Shown here piece after piece: positions 8,183 through 18,095 of a stretch of DNA of 64,000 bases. The stretch comes from Bacteroides ilei. GTDB taxonomy: Bacteria; Bacteroidota; Bacteroidia; Bacteroidales; Bacteroidaceae. The notes below the pieces were generated by a model. That model saw nothing but the letters and a program-made list of their open reading frames with translations. It did not search any database and was not told the DNA's origin. Every line of letters begins with the position of its first letter. The stretch's first letter is position 1. The stretch covers positions 879,997-943,996 of the forward strand of contig NZ_LT635801.1 in NCBI RefSeq assembly GCF_900128495.1, written 5' to 3'. A program made the position numbers and the translations under genes.

Positions 8183-10000
8183 TTATTTCCTGCCGTACAG
8201 CTTTTCGATAAGATCGCCGCGTCCTATCTTCCTGAGTTCGTTGATGATGGCCTTCCGTTCTTCCGGCTTGTACCAGAAAAAGAACATGCGTTGTGCCAGC
8301 TTTTCCTTTTGTGTCTTGGCTGAGAATACGGGTTCCAGGGTATAAGGATGTACGCCTGTATACCAGGCTTCGGTAGCTACGGTCATAGGTGTGGGAGTGA
8401 AGTCCTGTACTTGTTCCAGATGGAAATCGAGGCGTTTGGTGATGACCGCCAGTTCGGCCATGTCTTCTTCCGTACACCCCGGATGGCTGCTGATAAAGTA
8501 AGGGATAATCTGCTGGCGCAGGTTCAGTTCCTTGTTGATGCGGTCGAATATTCTCTTGAATTCATAGAATTGCTCAAAGGGTGGTTTCCGCATGATATAA
8601 AGCACTTTGTCGCTGGTATGTTCGGGAGCCACTTTCAACCGTCCGCTTACATGTCGGGCTATGAGTTCACGGGTGTATGCGGCGGTACTCTTGTTGATCT
8701 CGGGGTCTTTGCTCTGGTGCAGGAGAAGGTCATAGCGGACACCGCTTCCGATAAAACTTTTCTTGATTCCCGGAAGTGCATCGACAGCATGGTAGATATC
8801 AAGGAGCGGCCGGTGGTCGGTGTTGAGGTTCGGGCATACCTTCGGGTGTATGCAGGAAGGACGTTTGCAGCGGCGGCACATCTTTTCATCTCGTCCATGC
8901 ATCGCATACATATTGGCCGACGGCCCTCCCAGGTCGCTCAGATAACCTTTGAAGTCGGGCATTTCCGTGATGGCTTTCACTTCCTTGAGAATGCTTTCTT
9001 TGCTCCGGCTCACAATGAACTTTCCCTGGTGGGCCGAAATGGTGCAGAAAGCACATCCGCCGAAACACCCCCGGTGCAGGTTGACCGAAAATTTGATCAT
9101 GTCGAATGCAGGGATCCGTTTCCCCTTGTATTTGGGGTGGGGCAGACGGGTATACGGAAGGTCGAACGACATGTCGAGCTCACCCTGTGTCATAGGTGGG
9201 TACGGTGGGTTTACGACAATGACCTGATTGCCGGTTTCCTGATAGATGCGCGCCGCTTCATACTTGTTCGACTCCTCTTCAATATGCCGGAAGTTCCGGG
9301 CTTGTTTCTGTTTGTCTTTCAGACATTCTTCATGCGAAAAGAGCCGGAGGTCGCTTTCTTCCGGCTGGAACTTGTCCTTATGTACCCGATAGGCTGTCTG
9401 TAGTAAGCTGGTGGGTATTCCATCATGTTCCTTGAGGTACCTGCATAGGTCGGTTACCGGTTTTTCCCCCATCCCGTAGATCAGCAGGTCGGCCCCCGAT
9501 TCGGCCAGGATAGACGGCCTTACCTTATCCTGCCAGTAGTCATAATGGGTCAGCCGGCGCAATGAAGCCTCAATTCCTCCTATGACAACCGGCACGTCAG
9601 GAAACAGCTTTTTCAGGATCTGAGTATAAACGATGGTCGGGTATTCCGGACGCATGTCGTGACGTCCGTCGGGGGTATAGGCGTCTTCACTGCGCAACCG
9701 TTTGTTGGCCGTATACTTGTTGACCATACTGTCCATGCACCCGGCCGAAATTCCGAAGAACAGACGCGGACGGCCCAGCTTCTTGAAGTCACGCAGGTCA
9801 TCCCTCCAGTTGGGTTGAGGTACAATGGCCACTTTCAGCCCTTGTGCTTCGAGCATGCGTCCGATAACGGCAGCTCCGAATGAAGGGTGGTCTACATACG
9901 CATCTCCACTGAACAGGATAACATCCAGTTCGTCCCATCCTCTTAGTTCTACCTCTTTTTTTGTTGTAGGTAGCCAGTCGGTTAATTTATACTCTTTCAA
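8183..10000 (-). CDS. ygiQ: YgiQ-family radical SAM protein
   Basis: 605 residues. The radical SAM cluster CFGGCAFC lies near residues 311-318; the N-terminal part is B12-binding-like (UPF0313) and the C-terminal part matches the DUF3362 region of the family, with Cys-rich CRRCKRPSCIHPKVCPNL in the middle that could hold another cluster. The biochemical role of YgiQ is not established. It starts 15 bp after the small unknown gene upstream and likely shares its transcript. A 351-codon open frame on the opposite strand is a shadow. Confidence 0.9.
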   Translation of the reverse strand: MKEYKLTDWLPTTKKEVELRGWDELDVILFSGDAYVDHPSFGAAVIGRMLEAQGLKVAIVPQPNWRDDLRDFKKLGRPRLFFGISAGCMDSMVNKYTANKRLRSEDAYTPDGRHDMRPEYPTIVYTQILKKLFPDVPVVIGGIEASLRRLTHYDYWQDKVRPSILAESGADLLIYGMGEKPVTDLCRYLKEHDGIPTSLLQTAYRVHKDKFQPEESDLRLFSHEECLKDKQKQARNFRHIEEESNKYEAARIYQETGNQVIVVNPPYPPMTQGELDMSFDLPYTRLPHPKYKGKRIPAFDMIKFSVNLHRGCFGGCAFCTISAHQGKFIVSRSKESILKEVKAITEMPDFKGYLSDLGGPSANMYAMHGRDEKMCRRCKRPSCIHPKVCPNLNTDHRPLLDIYHAVDALPGIKKSFIGSGVRYDLLLHQSKDPEINKSTAAYTRELIARHVSGRLKVAPEHTSDKVLYIMRKPPFEQFYEFKRIFDRINKELNLRQQIIPYFISSHPGCTEEDMAELAVITKRLDFHLEQVQDFTPTPMTVATEAWYTGVHPYTLEPVFSAKTQKEKLAQRMFFFWYKPEERKAIINELRKIGRGDLIEKLYGRK

Positions 10001-10015
10001 TTCTGTGTCCTGTTT

Positions 10016-10330
10016 TTATTCAGCTTCTTCTTCTTCTTTTTCGCGTTGCCATTTGATATAGAGCTGTATCAGCTGATAGAGCCCATAGGCTTTCATGTTG
10101 TTATGGTATATGACGTCAATACAGAGATCAAGTAAATCTTTACTGTTTTCTTCCATGGAAGCAATCAGTGAGCGGACATTCAGTTTCAGTTTGTCGAGTA
10201 CAGATTCGTCTACAATCCCGTTACTGTCTATCAGGTGCTGGAACAATGCATATTTCTCTATGGTTTGCAGATGTTCTTCCGAAATTTCCATGGTACGTGT
10301 GCCTGAGGCATTTGTTTGTATTGTATACAT
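10016..10330 (-). CDS. Small protein of unknown function upstream of ygiQ
   Basis: 104 residues, not recognised. Mostly helical in appearance, with no signal peptide or membrane segment and a strongly acidic tail (KEEEEEAE-like). An internal Met at residue 14 (MEISEEHL) is an alternative start. The 15-bp gap to ygiQ implies co-transcription, and a good -7 box precedes it. No function can be assigned. Confidence 0.7.
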   Translation of the reverse strand: MYTIQTNASGTRTMEISEEHLQTIEKYALFQHLIDSNGIVDESVLDKLKLNVRSLIASMEENSKDLLDLCIDVIYHNNMKAYGLYQLIQLYIKWQREKEEEEAE

Positions 10331-10359
10331 GACTTGAAGTTTTTAAAGTTTTATACAAG

Positions 10360-10367
10360 CAAAGTTA
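10360..10367 (-). promoter_or_regulatory. -7 box for the small gene/ygiQ operon
   Basis: TAACTTTG on the minus strand, a perfect TAnnTTTG match 30 bp before the start codon. The -33 element is weak (TTTC, 21 bp upstream). Confidence 0.5.
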
Positions 10368-10425
10368 GACGTTTTTCTGTAATAACCTCAGAAATTGTCG
10401 TTTTTTTGTTGGTCTGGCTCTGGTG

Positions 10426-13305
10426 TTATTTTTCATTGAAGAAGTTGAGTATGGAACTCATTATATGGTCGCGTTGCCCGGCACCCTGTACCGATTCGAA
10501 CGGAAACCCCATGACGAACGTCCTGTAATCGTTGCCTTTATAGGCTACGCCGGCACTGTAGCTTCCTTCGGTATAGATAAAGGCCGGGAACGATTCCCGG
10601 GTAGGCAGGATACAGTCGGGGGCAGGCACCGCATAGCTTACCTGGTTGGCTCTTCTCGGTATATTGAAGCGGATATTGGTCCCGAAAATTTCTCCGGACT
10701 GTGAATTGATCATGCTTCCGCCGTAGGTATATTTCAGAATATTTCGGGTGAAGTTGTCGGTGCCCAGTCTGCTTCCTACGTAGGAGCCACTTACAAGCAG
10801 TTTCCCTCCGTTCCGGCAATAGTCGGCCAATGCTGTTTCGGTAGCTGTTCCCAAAGCCTTTTGTTCTGCTCCGAAAATGATATCTACTATGGGATAAGGA
10901 TTCAGGTCGGCCGATCCGCTTTCCAATGTTTCGTTGCTGCAAGATACGAACGAATAATGGCCTGCGTGCTGGATTGCTTTTCCGTGGACAAACGGATAGT
11001 CGAATGTATTACCCATGATTTCCATTCCTTCCAGTTCATTCCCGCTGAATCCCAGACCGTCGGACGTTTCGATTCCAGCCCTTTTCAGGTCGAAGTTCTG
11101 CTGGTATCCGCAATATTGGGTAGTGCTGATGTAAGGAAGTCCCGGATCTCTCCAGAGGTCGAATCCCTGCGATTGCATGCCTTCTACGGTAGCAGGGCCG
11201 CTTGTCCGATGGAAGGCGTTGATGATCAGTATAGTACCTTGGCTTTTAGGAGCTTTGTAGGCCGACAGAATTTCGGATGGGAAACTTTCCCCACCACGGT
11301 TTACGGCCGTTACCTTGAAGCTGTAGACCAGTCCCGGTTCTGCCTGTACCGTGTATCTGTTTCCTTTCACATAAGTTCCGTTGTCGAATCCTCCGTAACC
11401 GATCCGTGTGTATACTACATATCCTTGCGGGGCGGATGTGGGTTCCAGCGGATCATTGACGGGTGTCCATGCCAGTTCGAACGTATTTTTCTTCTTGCCT
11501 TCCCTGATGGCGAAATGACTCACCGGCAACGGTTGTACGGTGTAGTCGGTATTATGCATGGTTGCCAGGTATTTCAGGACAGATTTATATACCGAACGTC
11601 CGACGGTGAACTTGAATTCGGGTTCATATCCCAGTTTCAAGTCGGCAAAATTCTGGTGGGAGAGAGTCTCGAGAATGACCGACGGGACAGCCGGTAGACG
11701 GGTCTCGCTGTAGTTCCGGTTCCACATGCTGCGTCGTGTCCATTCGATGCCGAAGCGGGAGGAAATATCTTTCTGAAGTCCTGTAAGCACCATATCCGCC
11801 AGATCGCGTGAGGTATATCGGGAGATGCCGCAGTTCAGCTTTCCTCCGTTGTAGTCGGTTGTGTAGATGCCGAGAGAACCTATCAGGCTGTCGCCTGTAA
11901 AATAGCCTGCATCACTGTGTACAGCCAGACCTATTTCGAACGGAACCTTCAATCCTTTTTCAGCAGGGTTATATACAGATCCCCCGCTCAGGTAATTGAG
12001 AATCAATGAACGTGCGTTTATGTCATCGTTATAATCGTTTTTCCCTTCGCTTTTGCTGTATACATTGTAGGGCATACCGGCCCATTGTCCCCAATAGCGG
12101 GCACCTTCCAGGTAGCGGGGAAGTCCGCTTACCTGACCGTTGCGCCGGATATTTCCCATACCCCCTCCGAAACGTACCGCATCGGCACAGACTACACCGT
12201 TGTGTGAACTTTCATTGCTGAGAACTACCATGCCGTAATCATTGATTCCTTTATCGAATTCGAAAGTACCTAGGTAGACCCATGTACCCCCACCTATCTG
12301 CTGGTTGACCTTGAACTCTGTCACTCCACCTTTATGGAATACCAGATATCTGGCATCCGTAACGCTGTTGGGCATAGTCTGGTAACTGATGTAGACTGCA
12401 TACTTTCCAGTTTCCGGAATCTCGGGTATCCATTCGGCAAAAGCCTTTTCAGGTTTTGACAATGTTGGGATAAAGCGTGCTGTCCCATCTTTGAACGGGT
12501 TGTGGTTATCGATGTATTGCCGGTATTTCTGGGCAAATCCGGGCATGCCGGATGTATTCCATCTGTATTTCTTTTTATAGTTGACTTCCAGATATCGTCC
12601 TCCTTGGGTGCATATGTCATTATCTACAATGACTTCATGTTTCTGCCAGTCCCTTTCACGTGGCGTATATACTATTGCTCCGGCATTTTCAAGCATAGGG
12701 ATCAGATAGGGGATTACAATAGACTGTGTATAAAGGTCTTCTGTTGTACAGAAAAGCCGGGGTCGCTGCCAAAGCCATTCATCCCGGTCGTTCCGGTAAA
12801 ATTTTCCGTGGCTTTGCCATAAGGCTATGTGGCGTCCTTGCAGTCCGCGGCTGATTTCATATGGTTTTGACATATTGTGGATCCATGGAGCCCCTTTATA
12901 TTCAATTTTGCCGTAAAGGCGGGTCTTGTCTTTGTCTTTGTCTTTGTTGCGGAAGGCATTCGGTATCAGATTTTCTATGGGTTGGTTATCGGTGTAAAGT
13001 ACGATATTGTAATAATTGACCGGTCCGGGCAGGATCTGTTTCAATGAACGGTATATGGCCCGGGTATTCTCTTCCGTGAACGGTTGGTAGCCGAATGTAC
13101 TGTTTGCATAGATTTGCAGAGTCTTTCTGTCGTGGTCGATTGAAAAATGGTCCAACCGGCAACGTCCGATATTTGCATATACAGTCCTGTAATTGCCGAA
13201 AAAATCATCCAGACGTTCCTTTATGTTACTTTCCAGACTTTGTGCCTGCAGGTGTAAGGAGGCACATAATAATTCTATATAAAAAAGTAGAAGAGTCTTT
13301 TTCAT
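10426..13305 (-). CDS. Large secreted N-acetylmuramoyl-L-alanine amidase-like protein with inserted golvesin-type domain
   Basis: 959 residues from the Met that begins a clear signal peptide (MKKTLLLFYIELLCASLHLQAQ); the frame opens 22 codons earlier but those residues do not fit a secreted start. The zinc-amidase (Amidase_3) residues appear in two blocks: His166 in LWQSHGKF and Glu189 in CTTEDLYTQ, then His463 in AVHSDAG and Glu546 in VILETLSHQN. Between them is a golvesin/Xly-type beta domain (about residues 290-380). After the catalytic part come a fibronectin type III domain (about 590-690) and a C-terminal alpha/beta domain that may resemble class I amidotransferase folds. Relatives are often labelled xanthan lyase; amidase chemistry on peptidoglycan is my inference from the residues. 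Confidence 0.75.
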   Translation of the reverse strand: MKKTLLLFYIELLCASLHLQAQSLESNIKERLDDFFGNYRTVYANIGRCRLDHFSIDHDRKTLQIYANSTFGYQPFTEENTRAIYRSLKQILPGPVNYYNIVLYTDNQPIENLIPNAFRNKDKDKDKTRLYGKIEYKGAPWIHNMSKPYEISRGLQGRHIALWQSHGKFYRNDRDEWLWQRPRLFCTTEDLYTQSIVIPYLIPMLENAGAIVYTPRERDWQKHEVIVDNDICTQGGRYLEVNYKKKYRWNTSGMPGFAQKYRQYIDNHNPFKDGTARFIPTLSKPEKAFAEWIPEIPETGKYAVYISYQTMPNSVTDARYLVFHKGGVTEFKVNQQIGGGTWVYLGTFEFDKGINDYGMVVLSNESSHNGVVCADAVRFGGGMGNIRRNGQVSGLPRYLEGARYWGQWAGMPYNVYSKSEGKNDYNDDINARSLILNYLSGGSVYNPAEKGLKVPFEIGLAVHSDAGYFTGDSLIGSLGIYTTDYNGGKLNCGISRYTSRDLADMVLTGLQKDISSRFGIEWTRRSMWNRNYSETRLPAVPSVILETLSHQNFADLKLGYEPEFKFTVGRSVYKSVLKYLATMHNTDYTVQPLPVSHFAIREGKKKNTFELAWTPVNDPLEPTSAPQGYVVYTRIGYGGFDNGTYVKGNRYTVQAEPGLVYSFKVTAVNRGGESFPSEILSAYKAPKSQGTILIINAFHRTSGPATVEGMQSQGFDLWRDPGLPYISTTQYCGYQQNFDLKRAGIETSDGLGFSGNELEGMEIMGNTFDYPFVHGKAIQHAGHYSFVSCSNETLESGSADLNPYPIVDIIFGAEQKALGTATETALADYCRNGGKLLVSGSYVGSRLGTDNFTRNILKYTYGGSMINSQSGEIFGTNIRFNIPRRANQVSYAVPAPDCILPTRESFPAFIYTEGSYSAGVAYKGNDYRTFVMGFPFESVQGAGQRDHIMSSILNFFNEK

Positions 13306-13330
13306 GGTTGAAACTTTCTTTATGTGTTTG

Positions 13331-13338
13331 CAAAGGTA
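13331..13338 (-). promoter_or_regulatory. -7 box of the amidase-like gene
   Basis: TACCTTTG on the minus strand, perfect TAnnTTTG, 25 bp before the chosen start. This also supports the start at 13305, since the longer frame would begin upstream of the promoter. Confidence 0.5.
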
Positions 13339-13349
13339 TAAAATAAAAT

Positions 13350-13380
13350 GTCCTGCAACTTGTATTTTCAAGTGCAGGAC
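13350..13380 (-). terminator. Terminator of the acyltransferase operon
   Basis: GTCCTGCAACTTG (13350-13362) and CAAGTGCAGGAC (13369-13380) pair with one bulge; reading the minus strand, ATTTTATTTTAT follows. It is packed against the next gene's promoter. Confidence 0.7.
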
Positions 13381-13412
13381 TATCTTTTTACATACTTTCC
13401 AATATACATTGT

Positions 13413-13973
13413 CTAGATTTCTCCGATATCAAACTTTTCGGGATGTTTTCCTCTGAAATGTTTGAAATACAGCTTTATTTCGGACATATCCTTTTCGATG
13501 TCTCCTGTAGGAATCATGTACTTGCTGGCCGATATGCATTTCTTTTCATAGTCTATCCCGATCAGTACGATTGGGATTCCGGCGCCCAATGCCATGTAAT
13601 AGAAGCCTTTTTTCCAGTTCGGGTTGGGTGAACGTGTTCCTTCTGGGGTGATGGCCACATGGAACTTTTCCATTCTTTTGATTTTCTGTACCATCGAATC
13701 CACCATTGATGTACGTTTGTTGCGTTCTACCGGAATTCCTCCCATCCAGCGGAACAGATATCCTATTGGAAAGAAGAACCATTCCTTTTTCATGAGGAAG
13801 CCCGACTCACGTCCGATTGCATTGATAAAAAGTTTTCCGATCAGCAGATCCCAGTTGCTGGTATGTGGAGCTGCACAGATGATGTATTTGTCGAAATCCG
13901 GAACAGTAACTTCCGATTTCCATCTCAACACCTTATAATATATAAAGCGGCAAATGGATTGTTTGATGTTCAT
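13413..13973 (-). CDS. PlsC-type 1-acyl-glycerol-3-phosphate acyltransferase family protein
   Basis: 186 residues, short for PlsC. The catalytic HX4D motif is HTSNWD (about residues 35-40); the acceptor-binding motifs PVERNKR and PEGTRSP follow at the usual spacing. Members move acyl chains onto lysophospholipids or related acceptors at the inner membrane. No clear transmembrane segment, as in several small members. It begins 2 bp after the stop of the upstream 89-residue gene, with the ribosome-binding GAGG overlapping that stop, so the two are coupled. Confidence 0.88.
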   Translation of the reverse strand: MNIKQSICRFIYYKVLRWKSEVTVPDFDKYIICAAPHTSNWDLLIGKLFINAIGRESGFLMKKEWFFFPIGYLFRWMGGIPVERNKRTSMVDSMVQKIKRMEKFHVAITPEGTRSPNPNWKKGFYYMALGAGIPIVLIGIDYEKKCISASKYMIPTGDIEKDMSEIKLYFKHFRGKHPEKFDIGEI

Positions 13974-13975
13974 CT

Positions 13976-14245
13976 TTACCTCAATTCTTCCAGCTGCTTC
14001 AAGAAACTTCTTATTTTAGCGCTGAAATCTTCGTGCAGTTTCTTATAGTATGCTTTTGCATTGTTCGGTTCGGTATGGTTGATACGGCAGATAGTGTCAA
14101 AATAGGTATCCATGATATCTTGGTATATCTCTGCGTATTTTTTCTGCATTTCACAGGGAGCATCCATGCTTTCCAGAGTACATAATTCGCTGACAATGTT
14201 TGTAAGGGCATAGATATGTTTCTTCAATTTTCTTCTATTAGCCAT
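13976..14245 (-). CDS. Small helical protein of unknown function
   Basis: 89 residues, basic at both ends, predicted helical throughout, no signal peptide or recognisable domain. It is translated just ahead of the PlsC-type gene (2-bp gap). A weak -7 box TATCTTTA lies at 14297-14290 on the minus strand. Not recognised. Confidence 0.7.
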   Translation of the reverse strand: MANRRKLKKHIYALTNIVSELCTLESMDAPCEMQKKYAEIYQDIMDTYFDTICRINHTEPNNAKAYYKKLHEDFSAKIRSFLKQLEELR

Positions 14246-14377
14246 AATTCAATAAGATTTTTAAAGGGTTGATAATTTAATTGTTTGTGTAAAGATAATA
14301 TCTTTTGATGAAATATACAGAATTTTTATTTGAAAATATGCATTTGTAAGTTAATAAGTATTTTTTTTAAACTTAAC

Positions 14378-14408
14378 TTTTGTATTTCGCAAAAAAGCAC
14401 GAAATTTG
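14378..14408 (+). promoter_or_regulatory. Probable promoter of pfp
   Basis: TTTTG (14378-14382), 18-bp spacer, GAAATTTG (14401-14408), one mismatch from TAnnTTTG, 43 bp before the pfp ATG. AT-rich DNA lies upstream. Confidence 0.5.
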
Positions 14409-14451
14409 CACTATGCCAAATTTATACCTTTAAACAAAGAAATTAGAAATT

Positions 14452-16095
14452 ATGACAAAAAGTGCATTACAAATCGAAAGAGCTGCTTATCAGCCCAAAT
14501 TGCCTAAAGCCTTGAAGGGGGCAGTAAAGGTACAGGAAGGAGAACCTACTCATTCTGTTGCTGATATGGAAGAAATCCAGAAGTTATTTCCTAATACTTA
14601 TGGTATGCCGTCCATCAAGCTGGTTGAAGGAGAAGCTAAGGAATATCCTGTAATCAATGTAGGTGTAATTCTGTCTGGTGGTCAGGCTCCTGGCGGTCAC
14701 AATGTGATTTCAGGTTTGTTTGACGGATTGAAGAAGTTGAATCCTGCTAACCGTCTTTACGGGTTTATTCTGGGTCCTGGCGGTTTGGTCGATCACAATT
14801 ATAAAGAACTGACAGCCGATATCATTGATGAATATCGTAATACCGGTGGTTTTGACATTATCGGTTCTGGACGTACAAAACTTGAAAAAGTAGAACAGTT
14901 CGAAAAAGGATATGAAATCCTGAAGGAACTCAATATCAAGGCTGTTGTCATTATCGGAGGAGATGATTCCAATACAAACGCCTGTGTATTGGCCGAATAC
15001 TATGCCGCAAAGAATTACGGTATTCAGGTAATCGGTTGTCCGAAGACCATTGACGGTGACCTGAAAAATGAAATGATTGAAACTTCATTCGGTTTCGATA
15101 CTGCCTGCAAGACTTATTCTGAAATGATCGGTAACATTGAACGCGACTGTAACTCTTCACGCAAGTATTGGCACTTCATCAAACTGATGGGACGTTCGGC
15201 TTCACATATCGCTTTGGAGTGTGCATTCCAGACCCATCCGAACATCTGTTTGATTTCTGAAGAAATTGAATCAAAGAATATGTCTTTGGATGATGTGGTT
15301 ACATACATTGCCCAGGTTGTTGCCGACCGTGCTGCCGACGGTAATAACTTCGGTACAGTCTTGATTCCGGAAGGTCTGATCGAGTTCATTCCGGCCATCA
15401 AGAAGCTGATTGCTGAGTTGAATGACTTCCTGGCAGCTAACGGTGAAGAATTTGCTGCAATTGCTCCGGCAAAACAGCGTGAATACATTATCGGTAAGCT
15501 GTCGCCTGAAAATTCTGCCGTTTATGCGTCTTTGCCTGCCGGTGTTGCCCGCCAGTTGACTTTGGACCGTGACCCTCACGGGAATGTACAGGTTTCACTG
15601 ATCGAGACAGAAAAACTGCTGTCTGAAATGGTTGCAGGTAAATTGGCCGAATGGAAGAAGGAAGGTAAATATGTAGGTAAGTTCGCTGCACAGCATCATT
15701 TCTTCGGTTATGAAGGTCGTTGTGCCGCTCCTTCTAACTTTGATGCCGATTATTGTTATTCTCTGGGTTACACTGCCTCTATGCTGATTGCAAACGGTAA
15801 GACTGGTTACATGTCATCAGTCCGTAATACTACAGCTCCGGCTGAACAATGGATTGCCGGTGGTATTCCTATTACTGAAATGATGAATATGGAACGTCGT
15901 CACGGTGAAATGAAGCCGGTTATCCGTAAGGCTCTGGTTGAGCTTGACGGTGCTCCGTTCAAGGCTTTTGCTGCCGTACGTGACCAGTGGGCCAAGAATA
16001 CAGATTTTGTATATCCGGGTCCTATCCAGTACTTCGGTCCGTCGGATGTCTGTGACCAGACAACCAAGACCCTGCAGTACGAACAGGCAAAATAA
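14452..16095 (+). CDS. pfp: Diphosphate--fructose-6-phosphate 1-phosphotransferase (PPi-PFK)
   Basis: 547 residues, the long-form PPi-dependent enzyme. It phosphorylates fructose 6-phosphate with pyrophosphate, reversibly, in glycolysis. The sugar/phosphate loop is [21 protein letters not shown] has the Asp that replaces the Gly of ATP-dependent enzymes, and PKTIDGDL carries the Lys that marks pyrophosphate use. [13 protein letters not shown] matches the substrate-binding MGR motif. It has its own promoter and stands alone. The protein must be abundant, judging by the strong preference for common codons. Confidence 0.96.
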   Translation: MTKSALQIERAAYQPKLPKALKGAVKVQEGEPTHSVADMEEIQKLFPNTYGMPSIKLVEGEAKEYPVINVGVILSGGQAPGGHNVISGLFDGLKKLNPANRLYGFILGPGGLVDHNYKELTADIIDEYRNTGGFDIIGSGRTKLEKVEQFEKGYEILKELNIKAVVIIGGDDSNTNACVLAEYYAAKNYGIQVIGCPKTIDGDLKNEMIETSFGFDTACKTYSEMIGNIERDCNSSRKYWHFIKLMGRSASHIALECAFQTHPNICLISEEIESKNMSLDDVVTYIAQVVADRAADGNNFGTVLIPEGLIEFIPAIKKLIAELNDFLAANGEEFAAIAPAKQREYIIGKLSPENSAVYASLPAGVARQLTLDRDPHGNVQVSLIETEKLLSEMVAGKLAEWKKEGKYVGKFAAQHHFFGYEGRCAAPSNFDADYCYSLGYTASMLIANGKTGYMSSVRNTTAPAEQWIAGGIPITEMMNMERRHGEMKPVIRKALVELDGAPFKAFAAVRDQWAKNTDFVYPGPIQYFGPSDVCDQTTKTLQYEQAK

Positions 16096-16223
16096 AATAG
16101 TAGGGGACCCTTATTGTCCCGTATAGCCGTAATGTCATTTCTGGTAGATACAGTGCTTTGATTTTCAAAGTTTTATCTACTGGAGATGACATTACTATTG
16201 ATAAAGTATTAAAAGGAACTGTT

Positions 16224-17132
16224 ATGGTAAAGGAACCGCCCGTTATGGTGGTAAATAAGACAACACGTAAAACTGCCCGGCAAAAGAGAAGTACAGCTGG
16301 AACTCCCCGCTGTCCGTCAGGGGGGAACAGGCGCGGGAAAGGCCGTAGAAAAAAGAGGATTGTCCGTAAGTGGAAAGTCCCTATGTGGTTGTATTATATC
16401 CTTATGGGAGGAGCGGCGGCTCTACTGATAATCGGTTTCTATTATTTCTTTATCCGTCCTTATGCTTATCGTTGGAAGCCTTGTTATGGAACAAAGGCAT
16501 ATGGCGTCTGTCTTCCGGCTGGGTATGAGGTACATGGTTTCGATGTTTCCCACCATCAGGGTGAGATTGACTGGAAATTGTTGCAGAGTACGCAGAACTC
16601 TTCCTTTCCTATCCGTTTTGTCTTTATGAAAGCATCTGAAGGAGGGGATTTCAGTGATACTACTTTTGTACATAATTTTGATTCGGCCCGCTATTATGGG
16701 TTTATTCGTGGGGCTTATCATTTCTATAATCCGCGTACAGATGCGGCGCGTCAGGCCGAGTTCTTTATCCGTTCCGTCAAACTGGATGCCGGTGACCTGC
16801 CTCCTGTCCTTGATATAGAAAAGACTGGCGACGATGTAGACAAGATGAAAAAAGATCTCCAGATATGGTTGAAGCTGATAGAGCGTCATTATAACGTCAA
16901 GCCGATCCTTTATACCTCCTATAAATTCAAGAGCCGTTATCTGAATGATTCGATCTTCAATACGTATCCTTACTGGATTGCCCATTATTATGTGGATTCT
17001 GTTGAGTACAAGGGAGAATGGAAATTCTGGCAACATACCGACGCCGGCCGGTTACCGGGGATAAAGGAAGACGTTGATTTGAACGTGTTCAATGGTTCAC
17101 TTGAAGACTTGAAGAGATTGACTATCCATTAG
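16224..17132 (+). CDS. Membrane-anchored GH25 muramidase
   Basis: 302 residues from an ATG preceded by AAAAGGAA; an upstream TTG (16158) in frame is less likely. The first 50 residues are strongly basic (runs such as GKGRRKKR) and probably cytoplasmic, followed by one transmembrane helix (about 54-76), so the catalytic domain is periplasmic. GH25 motifs: GFDVSHHQGEIDW with the catalytic-region Asp, FVFMKASEGG, GAYHFYNP, and VLDIEKTG with the acidic pair. Lysozyme activity on peptidoglycan (beta-1,4 bond after MurNAc) is the family role. It follows pfp by 128 bp without an obvious strong promoter. Confidence 0.9.
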   Translation: MVKEPPVMVVNKTTRKTARQKRSTAGTPRCPSGGNRRGKGRRKKRIVRKWKVPMWLYYILMGGAAALLIIGFYYFFIRPYAYRWKPCYGTKAYGVCLPAGYEVHGFDVSHHQGEIDWKLLQSTQNSSFPIRFVFMKASEGGDFSDTTFVHNFDSARYYGFIRGAYHFYNPRTDAARQAEFFIRSVKLDAGDLPPVLDIEKTGDDVDKMKKDLQIWLKLIERHYNVKPILYTSYKFKSRYLNDSIFNTYPYWIAHYYVDSVEYKGEWKFWQHTDAGRLPGIKEDVDLNVFNGSLEDLKRLTIH

Positions 17133-17144
17133 GCGGATGAAAAG

Positions 17145-17203
17145 AAAAGTCATTGGTCCTGTGCCGGATGCGGTAAGACAGAATCAATGACTTTTTATTT
17201 TTA
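17145..17203. terminator. Bidirectional terminator between the GH25 gene and prmA
   Basis: AAAAGTCATTG (17145-17155) pairs with CAATGACTTTTT (17185-17196). The plus strand continues TTTTTATTTTT and the minus strand CTTTTCTTTT, so it serves both converging genes. Confidence 0.75.
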
Positions 17204-17215
17204 TCCTGACTACTG

Positions 17216-18061
17216 TTATTCCATGATAAGTTTTACAGCTGCCCATCGGTCTTTTTCACGATGGTGGATGAACTTCATGCCCAGGCTTGCTCCTTTTTCT
17301 GTAATGGCAGGGATATCTTCCACATAAAATCCGCTCATGTAGATTTCTGAACCTTTATGCATGCATGCTGCATAAGCCGGCATATCGTTCAGCAGGATGT
17401 TACGGTTGATGTTGGCTATAATTACATCGAACGGGGTATGTCCTTTCAATAAGGAAGCGTCGCCCAGCTTTACGTCAATGTTGGAAATCCGGTTCAGTCT
17501 GATATTGTCGCGTGAGTTGTTTACACACCAGTCGTCAATATCGATGGCTGTTACCGGATCGGCTCCGCGCATACTTGCCAGAATGGCCAGGATTGAGGTA
17601 CCGCATCCCATATCCAGTACAGATTTTCCGGCTAGGTCGGCATCGAGCAGTTCGGCGATAATGGAACTGGTTGTGGCATGATGGCCTGTGCCGAAAGCCA
17701 TCTGTGGATTGATCACGATATCGTATTCTGCTTTCGGATAATCTTTATGGAATGTGCTGTGGATAACACAACGGTCGCCGATGACGATGGGCTGGAAGAA
17801 GTTCTTTTCCCATTCCTCATTCCAGTCCTTGTCTTCCGGTTCGGTAATGGTATAGTCTATGGTAGTACCCGGTATCGGGAAATCTGCGATTATCTGTTTC
17901 AGCGATTTTTCGTCAAACAGACTTTGCTGGATGTAGGCGTCCAGGCCTCCTTCACATTCTACAAAGCTTTCAAAGCCGATTTCGGCTGTCAGGGCTGAAA
18001 TCACATCGGTTACAGTCTCATTGCACGGATGTGGGGTAAAGGTTACTTGAAAGTATTTCAT
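17216..18061 (-). CDS. prmA: Ribosomal protein L11 methyltransferase
   Basis: 281 residues. Trimethylates lysines and the N-terminus of ribosomal protein L11 using SAM. The SAM-binding motif is DMGCGTSILAI, followed by AIDIDDWCV (acidic ribose ligand); IANINRNIL is the PrmA version of the NPP-like catalytic motif. The N-terminal domain (about 1-95) is the L11-binding part. Expressed from the divergent region shared with the gene at 18225. Confidence 0.93.
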   Translation of the reverse strand: MKYFQVTFTPHPCNETVTDVISALTAEIGFESFVECEGGLDAYIQQSLFDEKSLKQIIADFPIPGTTIDYTITEPEDKDWNEEWEKNFFQPIVIGDRCVIHSTFHKDYPKAEYDIVINPQMAFGTGHHATTSSIIAELLDADLAGKSVLDMGCGTSILAILASMRGADPVTAIDIDDWCVNNSRDNIRLNRISNIDVKLGDASLLKGHTPFDVIIANINRNILLNDMPAYAACMHKGSEIYMSGFYVEDIPAITEKGASLGMKFIHHREKDRWAAVKLIME

Positions 18062-18095
18062 ATCCGGTTTAATTTGGTTTTCTTGTTTATCAATA

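Noticed and set aside
8348..9403. A 351-codon open frame on the plus strand opposite ygiQ
   Set aside because: It mirrors a strongly conserved radical SAM gene and its translation shows no domain or signal; high-GC third positions of ygiQ explain the open frame.
10861..11697. A 278-codon plus-strand frame inside the amidase-like gene
   Set aside because: Antisense shadow of a gene with clear domains and signal peptide.
16158..16223. A TTG start extending the GH25 protein by 22 residues
   Set aside because: The ATG at 16224 has a better ribosome-binding sequence, and the extension adds nothing conserved.
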